Shown here: positions 1-11,029 of the stretch, piece after piece
How the letters are laid out: each line of letters starts with the position of its first letter
How positions within the stretch are numbered: position 1 is the stretch's first letter
Source of the DNA: Sodiomyces alkalinus F11
Lineage: Eukaryota > Ascomycota > Sordariomycetes > Glomerellales > Plectosphaerellaceae
Direction: 5' to 3'
Assembly (NCBI RefSeq): GCF_003711515.1
Contig: NW_021167083.1
Coordinates: 133,019 to 171,803 of the forward strand
Length of the DNA: 38,785 nt
Made by a program: the position numbers and the translations under genes
Notes under the pieces: generated by a model
Seen by the model: the letters and a program-made list of their open reading frames with translations, nothing else
Databases searched by the model: none
Told to the model about the DNA's origin: nothing

Positions 1-1008
1 CCTAATCGGTCTTAAGAACGCCGCCATAGCCGAAGTCGCGCAAACTTTGCTTCCCGCCCCCTTTTCCCATCTGCAACGCTCCGAAAACCTTATTGTCCTT
101 TGCCCCCGCCGCCGTTGGAAACGAGTCAAGATTGGTCTTTCACTTAGCTTCCCTCCACCTTTATTAGAGCTATACTTTAAGTTTTCGGCCCGGTCTCTTT
201 GTTTTGCAGGGTGGCATGCCAACTAGAGCGGGGATAGCTGGAGGGCTGAGCTGAGAGTAAGAGAAGCAACTCCGTACTCCCTACCTGAGGTCGGTAACTG
301 AAAGGGGGGGACTGTAACGTCATTGTGGGCTGGTTCTGCGACTCTAACGCGCAGGAGAAACCTACCGTTTCGTTCGAGATGCATACACAAACTTCCCCAT
401 ATCAATACCCTGGGAGGTAGGCCTAACAGCGATGCTGGGCTTTCGCGGGACATGGTCGAGGTTTTCCATTTCCCATTTTTGAAGACCAAGGCCTTCGCAG
501 CAATATAAGGTATCTATTATGCGCCCCTTCGAATCTAGGATAAGCTTAGAAGGGATCAGATGACGGTTATGGTTTAGCACTCGGACGGAAACCCTAGCAT
601 ATGCTTGAATCAATTCAGACTATTGAGGCACGGTGCGGTCTAGTCCATCGTTAATGAAATGTCCAGGCAGGAGGACGACGTACAAACAGTGGCTGGCTGA
701 TCCATAGAGACGAAGGAATGCCTTGAAAAGCCAGCTGTTGAATGTCCAAGCCTTTTCTCGAAATTCCGAGCTCGGATCGATCAAAGTATTCTGGTTAACC
801 TGATTCGGATTGTCGCTGCCCTGACCGGGACTGTCCTCTCGATGTGCATTGGACAACGCCTCAATGGTACGGAGGAACCAACATCTCACTCTTGACGCAG
901 GGGATATTGCGTCCGAAGTGGTTCGTATAACCAGGTTTCCTAACCTGCACGCCACACTTTGATTACGTATACGCCACTAGGTACCCACCTGTCTACCTTA
1001 TCAATGGC

Positions 1009-1024
1009 TACCTTAGGTAAGGTA
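1009..1024. repeat. short inverted repeat in a TACCTTA/TAAGGTA cluster
   Basis: Arms TACCTTA and TAAGGTA are separated by GG. Similar words recur on both strands between about 980 and 1110 (for example TACCTTACCTTACCTAAG at 1100-1117), so the area is dense in self-complementary TACCTA/TAGGTA-type words. No function is visible. Confidence 0.7.
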
Positions 1025-1156
1025 CATACCTTGCCTGATGTACACGTGTACTCCTACTAAGGTAGCTTCATCAGTCACATTCGACGTGTGCGCCCCACTA
1101 CCTTACCTTACCTAAGATGTCAGTGGCTCCTCGCTGAACGTGCGGAGTATTGTTAT

Positions 1157-1179
1157 TATTACCAAGTACCTTGGTAATA
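1157..1179. repeat. perfect 10-bp-arm inverted repeat
   Basis: Left arm TATTACCAAG (1157-1166), spacer TAC, right arm CTTGGTAATA (1170-1179), with no mismatch. It lies in intergenic sequence and could be a hairpin, a dimeric-protein site or a remnant of a small inverted-repeat element. Nothing nearby identifies it. Confidence 0.8.
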
Positions 1180-3114
1180 TAAACAAAAACAAATTCGACC
1201 ATCAGGATTCGAACCTCTACCACGACGACACGGCGGTTCATGACCGCGCCCACTTCTGGGATACGACATTCTTTCCAGGACACGCTTCCGCTCCTCCACA
1301 GACGACCCTGCAGCAGTACATGTGTACATACTCCGTACATACCGCCATAGCGGTGAAAGTCACTCCTAGTGCTGAATCGATGCCGCTGCCCCCACCAGTG
1401 ACACGTGGAGTGCCTGAATTCACCGACCATTTCCGCTCTCACATACCACCCAGGCTCCCAGCCTCTGCCTGCTCCAGCACGCTGGTGCAAACGTGCGATG
1501 ACTCCGACATACGCGCGCGCCTTCGACCAAAAGAAGCGGGCCAACTCCCTCGAAGACTGGAATAAAACCGATCCTGGCACCCCGTCCAAGGTTACCACCA
1601 TCCAAACTCGTGCAGCCTTCTTACTCATTCGATGGTGACGGATGGCATGAGATGACGAAGACGGCAAAAGTCTGTCCACTCATGCTTTATACTACAGTAG
1701 GTAGGTAGGATAAAGCAAAGTTGACCAGTGAACAAAAGCATTGCGGAAAGTTGTGAGGAGCAGGTCATAGGCCAACGAGCCATTCCGTCTCACTCGACTC
1801 CTGTTTTCCGAAAACCGCCTTACCGTTTTGAGTATGCGAGAAAGGACGCCGCAATCTCACTCATCATTACAACTAGGGCTTGGAATCTCGTATCAGGTCA
1901 GATACGTTCCCTTACCCAGCTGCCCCGGGGCATTAGACTTCTGAAGGGCTGCGCAAATAACGAGGCCATGTTTGGCCGATGACCAAACTTTGGTAACGGC
2001 CGGTCTCTTTCCACCTGTTGAAATTGACTTTAAGGCATTGAAGGAGCATGAGGGTCACATGAGAGTGGGACAGAAGGCCAGGCGAAGGACACCGCTCTCT
2101 ACCTCGTATGGCTGGCCGCGACGTGGCATCGAACTTCACTTCAGATCGCCAAGCCCGACAGGGCAGAAAGTGCCGAAGAGGCCCATACCAGTGAGCGAGC
2201 GCGGGCCGTCACTAATTTGCCATGTCAGTCTCGAACCCAAGATAGAGCTTTTGGAAGAAGTCTCAGCTCGTGATTCATTCAGCGAGTGTCTTCCCCCACC
2301 TCTCCATGTTGCGGTGAGCTCCGATGCGTCAGACTGAGGCAAACCGGGGAATGACGGATACGACGTATCAGGTCAAGACCCGTTCCGAGAGGCCTTGCAT
2401 ATATCGGAGCCGGGAAGCCGTCCCCTCGTTAAGGATCGCGTCGGGACACTTCCAACATCGACCCTCGATGCCGTCAAGCGATTCGTTCGCCCCCTGCGCT
2501 GATTGGCAATGCTGCCGAAGGCCATCGCAGATGTTTCGTCGTTGATTTACATTTGCATCAAATATGAAGAGATCAGAGCATAGCCAGATGTCGAGTCGGC
2601 CGAAAAAACACGGTACTTCGATGATGAAAATGATTTGCTGGTTGGAAGACACGTATATTCACTGTCGCAGCATGTTGCTAGTCGAGAGCCTCCCAGGACA
2701 AATGCCCAAGGGAATAAAATAAGGGAGATGTCGTTGCTTTTACACCTAAGACTGCTTGCTTGCCTTAAGTGGACGTTCTGACGTGTTCAAATTTATGGGT
2801 CGTGGAACTCCTGGTCATGCGATAGATGATGCATCAGTCGAGTGTAAGGGCTGCGCTATGAATCAAAACAGAATCCAGCACGGATGAAAAATTTCCTATC
2901 CATATCAGAAGAAGTCTAGGAAAAATGATTGATTGAAGGGTGGGAAGGGTAATGATAAGGCATTGGGCTGCGTTATTGGGTCGCGATGTGAAGTGTCAGG
3001 TAGCGACGCGTGATATCATGAACATATGGAACATCAAGAGATGCATGCGATACTCGCCACGCAGAAAATAAGCACAAGTGGAAAAGGGTCAATTAGCAAA
3101 ACACGAGGTTAAAA

Positions 3115-3139
3115 TCACTAAAGAATGATTCTTTAGTGA
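3115..3139. repeat. perfect 12-bp-arm palindrome next to a Gcn4-type site
   Basis: Left arm TCACTAAAGAAT (3115-3126), single G, right arm ATTCTTTAGTGA (3128-3139), with no mismatch. The right arm runs into TGAGTCA (3137-3143), the consensus for Gcn4/Cpc1-type bZIP regulators. The palindrome is directly visible; binding is inference. The nearest supportable gene start is over 1 kb away. Confidence 0.8.
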
Positions 3140-3999
3140 GTCAGACGTAACTAGTCATCAGAAGTAGAAGTTGACGCGTCGCCATGTTGTTGGAAGAACA
3201 ATCGACCAAGCTGCTTCGATAAGTTGGGAATAGAGACGCCTCGAACCTTTTCACTTTTCTCTCACTGAATCTTGAAGAGATTTCAAGAGAAAACCAAGGT
3301 ATGGACGGAAAAAAAAAAAAAGTAGAGAAAGTGCGGCCACACATCCTACTAGACGGTGGGACAAGATCAGCAGACCATAGAAGGAGCGGGAGGAAGAGGA
3401 TGAAAGAGAGAAAGGTTGGACTGAAGAATAAGTGTGGAAACGCGCGAGATGGGGAGAGGGCGACAGACGAGATGGACGAGAAGCCACGCGATCAGATGGT
3501 GGATATCGTCTAAACTGAGGCGTTGAGAAACCAACCAATTAAAAAATTGCTCGTCCACGACGTATTTTCTTATACGATAACAGGGGCACGAAAATATCAC
3601 CGACTTTGTATCGGTGAGGTACCGGATACGGTATCCTTTTTGTTCGAGAAATCCGGATCTTTTTGCCTTCGGGGCCTGGCCTGGTAGCGTTGATGGTAAG
3701 GAAATCCAGAGAGTACCGTGCTGGGGTCTATGTTGTTAGGGCATTTCTGAGCATGGGCATGGCAATGGTGGCATGTTGTGTGCTGGTGACCACGCTGGAC
3801 CAACCAGCCAGTAGGAGCTGTTCTGTTGTACATTTTGGTACGGCAGTCGCAGGAGCTTCCTCCTCTCTGTGCATCCCCCTCCACTACAGCTTCCACCCGA
3901 AACGGGACTAGCGGCCGCAGCATTACACCTTTAGCGCGTGTCTGGAGGTTACTGATTGTTACTGATTGCGCATCAGGGCCTCGAACCCCCGCCTTATGT

Positions 4000-4005
4000 T
4001 ATAAA
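4000..4005 (+). promoter_or_regulatory. TATA box of the histone H1 gene
   Basis: TATAAA lies 215 bp upstream of the H1 start codon and is followed by C-rich and pyrimidine-rich sequence (4008-4070), as is usual at fungal transcription starts. Assigned by position and sequence only. Confidence 0.5.
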
Positions 4006-4219
4006 CATCCCCCCTGACCCCGTCCACGCGCGTGTTCCTCCCACCCTCCCCCTTCTTGCTCCCTCTTCGTTTTCTATTCATCGTCGCCACGCTCCTCAAC
4101 TGCAAGCCACAGGACTGTTTTCCGAAACCGCGCATCACTTCATCGTATCCTCGCTTTTACGTTTTATCGACAAATCTCATACCCACCGCGGTCGAAAGCA
4201 TCACCGTCCTCATTTCACC

Positions 4220-5316
4220 ATGCCTCCCAAGAAGATCGCCGAAGAGGGCGCTCCTGCCCCCGCTCCCAAGAAGAGCTCCCATGCCAGCTACCAGGTCCGA
4301 TATGTCCCGGCGATACGTTTGTTCGATTCTCTGCTAACCATTTCCCAGGATATGATCACCGATGCTATTATGCACGTATGTTTACGCATTCCCTACCTTC
4401 CGGCGCATTGTGGTGACTGCAGCTGGGGCGTGTTTTGTTGTGGCGGCCCGCGTTGGTTAGGTTCAGTGCTTGGGCACTCGGCCTAATCCATGAGGCGTGG
4501 CGCCTTCCCACCCCAGCCCTGGCAGTTTTGCCGTACTGCCCTTGTTTTCTGGGATCGCTACTTCAACCTATGAAGCTCTTGGGCGCATCCTGGTAGTGTA
4601 TGCCACCGGAAGAGTTTTCGCTAACCTTGCTGGTTTCCCCCGTCTTACAGCTCAAGGACCGCAATGGCTCGTCGCGTCAATCCCTCAAGAAGTATGTCAG
4701 GGCGCAGAACGACATCAAGGTCACTGACCGCATGTTCGACTCGCTCTTCAACAAGGCCTTGAAGTCTGGTGTTGAGAAGGGCGTATTTGAACAGCCCAAG
4801 GGTATGCGACCGGAACTCTTTTTCATCCCACTAGCCAGGACTTGTTTTGCTGACATCTTCCTCCAGGTCCCTCCGGTGGTACCAAGCTGGCCAAGAAGAC
4901 GGCCAAGCCAGCCGGTGCTAAGCAAGCAACTGGCGAGAAGAAGACCACGACCAAGAAGACGACCACCGAGAAGAAGACAGCCCCGAAGAAGGCCACCACC
5001 ACCACAACAGCAAAGAAGGCCGCCGTCGACAAGGAGGCCAAGCCCAAGAAGGCCACTACCGCCAAGGAGAAGAAGACGACGGCCAAGAAGGTGCGTTATG
5101 TCTGGTCCTTTTCTCTCTTTTTCGGCCCTTTCATTGCTTGCCCTGGTTACTAACGCGGGGGGAAATTAGGCGACTTCGACTGACAAGCCCGCTGCCCTGA
5201 GCAAGACCAAGACTGGTCGCGTCTCAAAGGCCACTACTGCCAAGGCCGGTCCCAAGAAGGCAGGGCCTAAGAAAGCTTCAACCACGAAGAACACAGCCGC
5301 CGCTGCCGCTTCTTGA
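4220..5316 (+). CDS. linker histone H1
   Basis: Histone H1, which binds the nucleosome dyad and linker DNA in chromatin. Five exons give 207 residues: 4220-4294, 4349-4375, 4651-4801, 4867-5090 and 5170-5316. All four introns have GT..AG ends and exon phases join without a break; intron 2 is unusually long at 275 nt. A short basic/proline-alanine N-terminus is followed by the winged-helix H15 domain at about residues 20-95, with SYQDMITDAI, LKDRNGSSRQSLKKYV and FNKALKSGVEKGVF visible. The C-terminal tail consists of Lys/Thr/Ala repeats (KKTTTKKTTTEKKT type) and ends AAAAAS. The start codon sits in the context CACCATGCC, and the next residues PPKK are typical of fungal H1. The length is normal for a filamentous ascomycete. 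The gene is flanked by long intergenic DNA and has no functional partner nearby. Confidence 0.97.
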
Positions 5317-7119
5317 GCAAAGGGTTTGCCACACCACGTTGGATCAAGTAGCGGATGAGTGAAATTCATCTGCCACACGACGTCACCACCTCCATTTGCA
5401 CGGTTATGTTCGGGCGTTACGGTATCAAATCAGGGAAACGGCGGGTTTATTTTGGGGACGGTCTTCACCAAGGGATAGCGCGAAACGCGGACTTGATTCT
5501 CTCTCTGCAACTTTTGCGCCGGCATACGGCTAACGTTTTTTTGTCATGATGAGTACCGGCCTGGGGGAGAGGGTGGATTGGATTCTGGTCGGCCTTATCT
5601 TGGGTTTCCGCTGGCTCTAGCGACGACAAGGATGAGACGCGCGAGGTTTCTGGGTTTTCGGAACGACTGTAATTATACCACGATGCGCTTTGGTTCTCTT
5701 TTTTGTTTGTTGGTTTTGGAGAGGAAGAGGGTCCTCGAATACAACACGATATGCGATGTTCATCAGTTTTCCCCGTATGTTTTCGTGTTTTCTTGTCGTC
5801 TTTGTGTGTGTGTGTCTTGGTCTCGGATGTCCTCCAGAAGGGCTTGTAGACGTGTAGTTGTGGAGTCGGAACGCGTTCTGTCCTAGTACGGAGCCGATTT
5901 GTTTTGTCGCTTTGTTACCATAATGGGCAATGTTCGTGAAGACAAGCAAGGGGAAGTGGGATGTGTGAGACTGCAGATGCGTCCCTTATTAGGTACTTCG
6001 CAGTCAATTAGGTTTCCCCCTGCTGCACGAAGAAACGCCCAAGGGACGGACCCATGATGTGAGGTATCGCTACTCCGTTAGGTACCGACGGAGACCGTAC
6101 TCCATGATTCTTATGTACTTCTAGATAAGCAGAACTGGGCTTCAGTTGTACCAATCTATTCGTCAATCAGATGTGTATGGTACTCGCAGTGTGTTACCGT
6201 TTAATGCCAGGGGCTGTACGTAATACTCCGTGCGTCCGTGACGTCCGCCCCATTCCGTTCCTCAGCAATCCCGTGACCCCTCCTCCCTCATCTTTCCCAA
6301 AAGACAGACCCACAAGATTGTCCCCCCTCCAAGGCTCCAACAAAACTGCCTCTCGACCACCACGACTGTCTCCGCCACTACCCAGAGTTATATGACGAGA
6401 CGATCGGCTTAGCTCGATCTACACGTACAGAGTGAATAATACGGCGGTTCCTCCAAAGACCTCCAAAGACCTCACAAAGACCTCACAAAGTCAAACAAGC
6501 CAAGGTGTCCCGACATAGCAACCCGAACGTACCGTGCCACATCATCGACTGTTAGCTAACGCCCTGCCGTCCTCTCGTCTCGGTCTCGGCCGCCGACAGC
6601 GTGGTGCTACAGAGTGTACAACAGGGTTGCACAACTGATGAGTTAGCTTGTCTTTCGGGTTGCTTCGTCAGATCAGATCCTTGGCTCGACCCTCCTGCGA
6701 ACTCAACCATTCAGGCCGATACGCTCCCCATCGTCTCCGCCTCATCCGGTCGATTCACACAATTTCCTCCTCTCCAATCCCCGTCGACCACCGCACCATT
6801 ATCCTATCCCTCTGTGCTCGTTACACACGAGACTCTAGTAGGACGTTGACACGATTGTGCAATTACATCGTTGCTTCAGGCCAGCATTGTCCATTCTTGA
6901 TATTTCCTCCCGCCGTTCCATCCGGATCTGCCGACCGGACGAACAATGGCCGCTGTTGCGTAGCCCTAACGACCTAATATCACGCTTCCAGTGTCTCATC
7001 ATACATGATCGCGACAAGCCTACAAATCAACCTAGAGAACCTTTCCTGCTTCTCACCCCTACTCCACCCACGGTGCCTCCGTCACCGGACGGGGTCGCCA
7101 ACCGAAAGCTCTTGTTACC
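5317..7119. other. intergenic: H1 3' region and leader of the proline-rich gene
   Basis: No reading frame shows a domain. The first part is probably the H1 3' untranslated region (T/G-rich). From about 6230 to 7100 the DNA is C/T-rich, as in long fungal 5' leaders, and probably carries the promoter and leader of the gene starting at 7120. A short tandem repeat is listed separately. Confidence 0.6.
6451..6491 (+). repeat. short tandem repeat, two variants of a 10/11-mer
   Basis: CTCCAAAGAC occurs twice in tandem (6451-6470), followed at once by two copies of CTCACAAAGAC (last one partial). It lies about 630 bp upstream of the proline-rich gene. It could be a small minisatellite or a clustered regulatory word. 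Confidence 0.75.
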
Positions 7120-8856
7120 ATGGCCGAAACTTCTACCAATCCCTTCCGCAACAAAGCCTTAACCTCCGCCGTTTCCAATCGACCTCAAGCTTCCTCATCG
7201 GCTGCTTTTCTCGAGTCCATCAGCTCTCTCCCAAGCGACGGTCATCCTCCTGATTCGCTGCCCCCCACCAAGACGAAAGTCGTCAAGAGAGTCCGCCTCC
7301 AGACTCCGCCACCCCCTTCTCCCGATTCGAGTACAGCCGAACTGGATTACAGCAGCGACGATACATCCGCCAATGCTGCTGAGCCTTTCGAAAACCGCTT
7401 CCCCTCCAATCGTAGCCACAGTCTCCACGAAGCTGCTCCCCTCGTCGCCGCTAACCGGGGAGCAGGCGCCGACAACCCCTTCGGAACGACGTTCCCACAC
7501 CCTGAACAGGACACCGTCAAGGAGTCAACGGGCGGCTCGTGGTCGAGCAAGGCTGCATTGGACGTCAATGCCTTCCAGCGGCTGTTGTTGACGGGACAGG
7601 GGCGCCAATCGGACATTGTCCTGCCGGCCTCCACAACTAATTCAGGACAAGTTGAGGGCAACGGCGACACCACCAACGCGCCACCCTTGTCCCCTCAACC
7701 CATATTCGCTGCTATGCACAGCACGACATCGTCAACTACAAACTCTGATACCACAGCACGCCCATCGCATCAACAAACAGTCCCAAAGACTGAGAGCCCG
7801 AACCAGCATTCGCCCCTTGGCACCGTACCGCCCGTCGCTGCCGGCCAACGGAAAGCTCCTCCGCCACCGCCAAGTTCAAGGCACGGGAAGCTCATCAATG
7901 CACAACCGAAAGACAGCAATACATCACAGGGCCTGTCTTCGTCGTCCTCATCTATCTCCTCCCTCAAACCAGTGTCACCGTCAGATGTCGACAAACCGCT
8001 GCCACCTGCACCTCGGAGACATGCCTCAGACGACGACCCAGAAGATATATTTGCACAAGAGGCGGCCGGTAAGGTGCCAGACCACGAAGGCTCGACCTTA
8101 CCTGCGTCTGTTGCCCCTGAGAGTGGCAAGAAGCCCACGCCGGCACCCCCTCCGAGACGCGGCCACAATCGCGCCGAGAGCAAGCAACATGTGCTGTCGA
8201 CGACTATGCCGCTTAGTTCTGGGGAACAAACTTATGCACAGCAGCGCCCAGACAACCTACGCAACCCCCCGGCCCCTCCGCCCTCGCGGCGGTCGGTCCC
8301 CCTGCCACGTCTGTCGTCTCGGTTTTCGTCCCACGCGGCACCTGCGTCGGGGCATTCTCCCATCTGGGACAGCGAGGACTCGATCGTTGCTACTCCAGCC
8401 GGGTCGTCTACGGTTTCTCTTGATATATCCGCAGATGACCAGGCGCCGTCTGCGCATCAACAGAAACTGTCACGGCCACCTCCGCCGCCCGCCCGCAATT
8501 CTTCCGTCCGCCGTCCGTCCGCCAAGAATTTGGACAGCACGAGTCGACGAATAAGCAGCTACAGAGGTAAAGAGAACGCAGCGCCTCCTCCTCCTCCTCC
8601 TCCTCCTCCTCCTCCACCACCTCGACCCCGTCAGCGAGGGAATAGTAAGGGGAGCATAGACGCACGAAGCATTGAAAGCGCTGCAGGCTATCCATCCTCC
8701 GCTCTGAAGGGAACCGACGACAAGATGTGGCCCATATCGAATGAATCGGCAGAAACATCGGCTGCCGAATCCGGCCGAGGCGTGGACATCCTGGCGGATC
8801 TGAATGCATTGCAACGAGAAGTGGATGCGCTGAGAGGCCAGATACAAAACACCTAG
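7120..8856 (+). CDS. proline-rich protein with NPF motifs, probable endocytic/actin-patch adaptor
   Basis: A single-exon frame of 578 residues, low in hydrophobic residues and rich in Pro, Ser and Ala, so mostly disordered. There are two NPF tripeptides (residues 7-9 and 119-121), the motif bound by EH domains of endocytic proteins such as Ede1, Pan1 and End3. At least five PxxP-type segments followed by Arg/Lys are visible (KAPPPPPSSRHGK, KPLPPAPRR, KPTPAPPPRRGH, PPAPPPSRRS, RPPPPPARNS), typical SH3 ligands. A run of 13 Pro lies at about 489-501, a likely profilin or SH3 site. LDVNAFQRLLLTG (147-159) is the best-ordered central motif, and the C-terminus (about 555-576) looks like a short coiled coil. 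No WH2 or enzymatic domain is visible. The start has a good context (TACCATGGCC). The role at cortical actin is inferred from motifs only; verprolin-like or Aim3-like function is possible. That the frame is real is supported by its length and motif order. Confidence 0.85.
   Translation: MAETSTNPFRNKALTSAVSNRPQASSSAAFLESISSLPSDGHPPDSLPPTKTKVVKRVRLQTPPPPSPDSSTAELDYSSDDTSANAAEPFENRFPSNRSHSLHEAAPLVAANRGAGADNPFGTTFPHPEQDTVKESTGGSWSSKAALDVNAFQRLLLTGQGRQSDIVLPASTTNSGQVEGNGDTTNAPPLSPQPIFAAMHSTTSSTTNSDTTARPSHQQTVPKTESPNQHSPLGTVPPVAAGQRKAPPPPPSSRHGKLINAQPKDSNTSQGLSSSSSSISSLKPVSPSDVDKPLPPAPRRHASDDDPEDIFAQEAAGKVPDHEGSTLPASVAPESGKKPTPAPPPRRGHNRAESKQHVLSTTMPLSSGEQTYAQQRPDNLRNPPAPPPSRRSVPLPRLSSRFSSHAAPASGHSPIWDSEDSIVATPAGSSTVSLDISADDQAPSAHQQKLSRPPPPPARNSSVRRPSAKNLDSTSRRISSYRGKENAAPPPPPPPPPPPPPRPRQRGNSKGSIDARSIESAAGYPSSALKGTDDKMWPISNESAETSAAESGRGVDILADLNALQREVDALRGQIQNT
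8584..8622 (+). repeat. CCT microsatellite encoding polyproline
   Basis: Ten CCT triplets, two CCA and one CCT inside the proline-rich gene encode 13 consecutive prolines. Repeat length is expected to vary between strains and change polyproline length without a frameshift. Confidence 0.95.
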
Positions 8857-9410
8857 AAGGTGGGCGTCACGGCGAAACATCGAACGACAGGAGGATTCTT
8901 TCTAGGTACAGGCGCTGGGGATTAAACCATAGAAATTGGGGGAGGGGGGAGGCGTTTGTATTTTCTTCCATGATCCACGGATCTGCATTCTTAGCAAGGG
9001 ACCGTTTGGCTTTGGTGGTCCTGCAACCCTATGACAACGCTTCAAGGCCAGCTCTCGATCGGGACAGTTAACTCGAAGTAGTCATTAGGAGGTTGTGTTC
9101 AAATATGAGATTAGAAGCAGATTCCAGCTTCAATCATCTATTTCTCTTAACGAGACAAGGCTTTCATTCATATAACAACACGCCGGGGGGGGGGGGGCGG
9201 GCGGATAGGGATAATTCTCCCCAAACCCGTCCTCCCGTCTACACGCGCAACCAAGCTCTGACAGACGGGGTGGAGGCCGTTGTCGGCCCTGACACTAGGG
9301 GGAATGGTATGATGAAGTGCAGAATATCTACATGTGACGCTGGATATCATCATCAGGTCATGGTTGACATTGCGTATCACATTACACGCAACATGCAGAG
9401 CGTGGTCCAT
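8857..9410. other. convergent 3' intergenic region
   Basis: Lies between the 3' ends of two convergent genes. It holds short G-rich tracts near 8940-8950 and a run of 13 G at 9185-9197. No coding signal is seen. Confidence 0.7.
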
Positions 9411-10393
9411 CTACCCCGTCTTCTCCAGAATTTCCACAGCGGTGCCCTTGATCGCCGACTTCTCCTTCTCGCTCAACACAAGCCCGAACCACTTCTCCAA
9501 AGCCTCTATCCGTTGTGCTTCGCTACCCAGCTTCTCCTCCAGCTCCACCTTATCTCTCACGCGCTTCTTCAGCGAATCGCCAAACAAGGTGACCAATCCG
9601 ATCACTTCGTTCTTCTCCTCATCCAGCACAGCGCGCACGGCCAGCACATACTGCACGAAGAGGCTCGTCCGCGCCGTCATGGTGGAGAAGTTCATGACCT
9701 CGTAATCCGCGGGGAAGAGCTCGACGTCGACGAAGCAGTACTGCGGCTTGAATTCCCCGCCCGCACCGGGCTCGGCGGTGGAGTACAGCCACACCCTCTG
9801 CGACGGGTCGCTGTGTTCCGGGAGGGAGGTGTAGAGAAGGCGTCCCCTCGCCGGGGCGATCTGGTCGAACTCGGAGCCTGAGACGAGGGGGACGGGCCGC
9901 ATGGGCCCGCCGCGGCCGTAGCCTACGTCGACGAGGTAGCGCTGGTTGTCTACGGTGACGATGTTGACCATGTGTGACCTGAACATTTGGGTTAAGTAAC
10001 GGTAACGGGGAAACCGCCCGCGTTTGGCAAAGAGCGGAAGAAAGGCGAGGTGAAAACTCACATGCCGGTCCAGCCGTCCGGGGTCATCACCCTCCCTCCG
10101 AGATGCATCACCTTGAAGCCCAGACCTCGTAGCACGGCACCGAAGAGGGTGTTGAGTTCCATGCAGTAGCCTCCCTTCCGTTGTTGGACGATCTTCTCGA
10201 AGAGGTCATCTGGCTCGAGCGACAAGACGCGATGAGGGGAGTAGTGCAGAGTCAAGTCCTCGAAGGGAACGTAGGCGAGCTGGCGGGCTTGAAGGGCGTC
10301 TACGAGAGCAAGGCGCCCCTCTGGGTGGGCGGAGCGCGGGTAGTCGATGCGCTCAAAGTAGGCGTCTAGCTGGGCCGGGGTGTAGGAGGACAT
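9411..10393 (-). CDS. arylamine N-acetyltransferase
   Basis: Acyl-CoA-dependent arylamine N-acetyltransferase (NAT family), which moves an acyl group from CoA via an active-site cysteine to an arylamine, arylhydrazine or similar amine, in the cytosol. Two exons, 10062-10393 and 9978-9411, flank an 83-nt GT..AG intron and give 299 residues, the usual family length. The Cys-His-Asp triad is complete: C77 in RKGGYCMELN, H113 in SHMVNIV (just after the splice junction) and D128 in LVDVGYG. FEDLTLHY (44-51) is the typical N-terminal family motif. In Fusarium, homologues detoxify 2-aminophenol derived from plant benzoxazolinones and use malonyl- or acetyl-CoA; which donor is used here cannot be seen. 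No partner hydrolase gene is adjacent, so a benzoxazolinone cluster is not supported. The start ATG is at 10393, and codon use is GC-rich. Confidence 0.95.
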
Positions 10394-11029
10394 GACGGCG
10401 GGGTGGCGAGGACGAGCCGCTTGGGTGACAGTATGGATGCAAAGATGTACGAATCAACAATATGAGAAAAGTGTATGGCTTTCAGATGCGTCGCTCAAAA
10501 AGATGTGCCGTGAGCGTGAGATGAATATGACAGGGGGTCTATTCTATACTGACGATAATGAGCGCGTCCGTGAAGGGGTGTCAAAGCTCCCATAAACAGT
10601 AGTGAGAAGGCTTGATAAATCTGCGAAATACAAGACGCTGCGGCTGGTATGCCTTCTCTTTTAAGCATCGTGATGTCAAATAGGATCAGAGGAGAGTCGG
10701 TGATCGATGTTGGGCGGTGGCCCGATCGGATCGCATCGGATCGGGTCGGCGTTCGGAGTAATGACCGGGGTGATTAGTAATGTGTCAAAACATGCCGCAT
10801 GCGCAGATCACTTATGCACAGACCATGTCCTGACGGTCAAAAATGCCGCCTCTGGACTCTTGGCACAGCACCCGGGCACCATCATGGGCAGCTCGGTCGC
10901 TGCAGACAACAAATATCAGGTACTGGCTACGGATACATGCTCAGAAGTATCCACCCATCGTTGGGTCGAATGCCCATGGCAGCATACCATCAGTTAACCA
11001 CCAGCCGACCAGAAGCGCCTAAACTCCGA

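Larger units (their letters stand above)
1..3999. other. long intergenic stretch, no supportable gene
   Basis: Six-frame reading gives only short frames without recognisable domains, coherent splice structure or codon bias. The longest, 1098-1679 on the minus strand, is discussed among the rejected items. The stretch holds several inverted repeats listed separately, a cluster of TACCTTA/TAAGGTA words between about 980 and 1130, and a run of 12 A near 3310. Decayed genes or lineage-specific short genes cannot be excluded. Confidence 0.6.

Noticed and set aside
1195..1270. tRNA-like stretch on the minus strand with a perfect B box (GGTTCGAATCC) and a four-base anticodon-like stem
   Set aside because: No matching 5' acceptor strand or D arm could be found and the T stem has mismatches, so a tRNA gene is not supported. 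It may be a tRNA 3' fragment.
1098..1679. 193-codon minus-strand frame
   Set aside because: No domain, an odd composition with many Arg/Trp/Val and an Asn run from a TTATTATT stretch, overlap with frames on the other strand, and no splice partners. Most likely chance.
1972..2337. 121-codon plus-strand frame
   Set aside because: No recognisable motif and competing frames on the minus strand of similar length.
7616..8554. 312-codon frame inside the proline-rich gene
   Set aside because: Out-of-frame shadow of a GC-rich coding region; its His/Arg/Pro-rich content mirrors the real frame.
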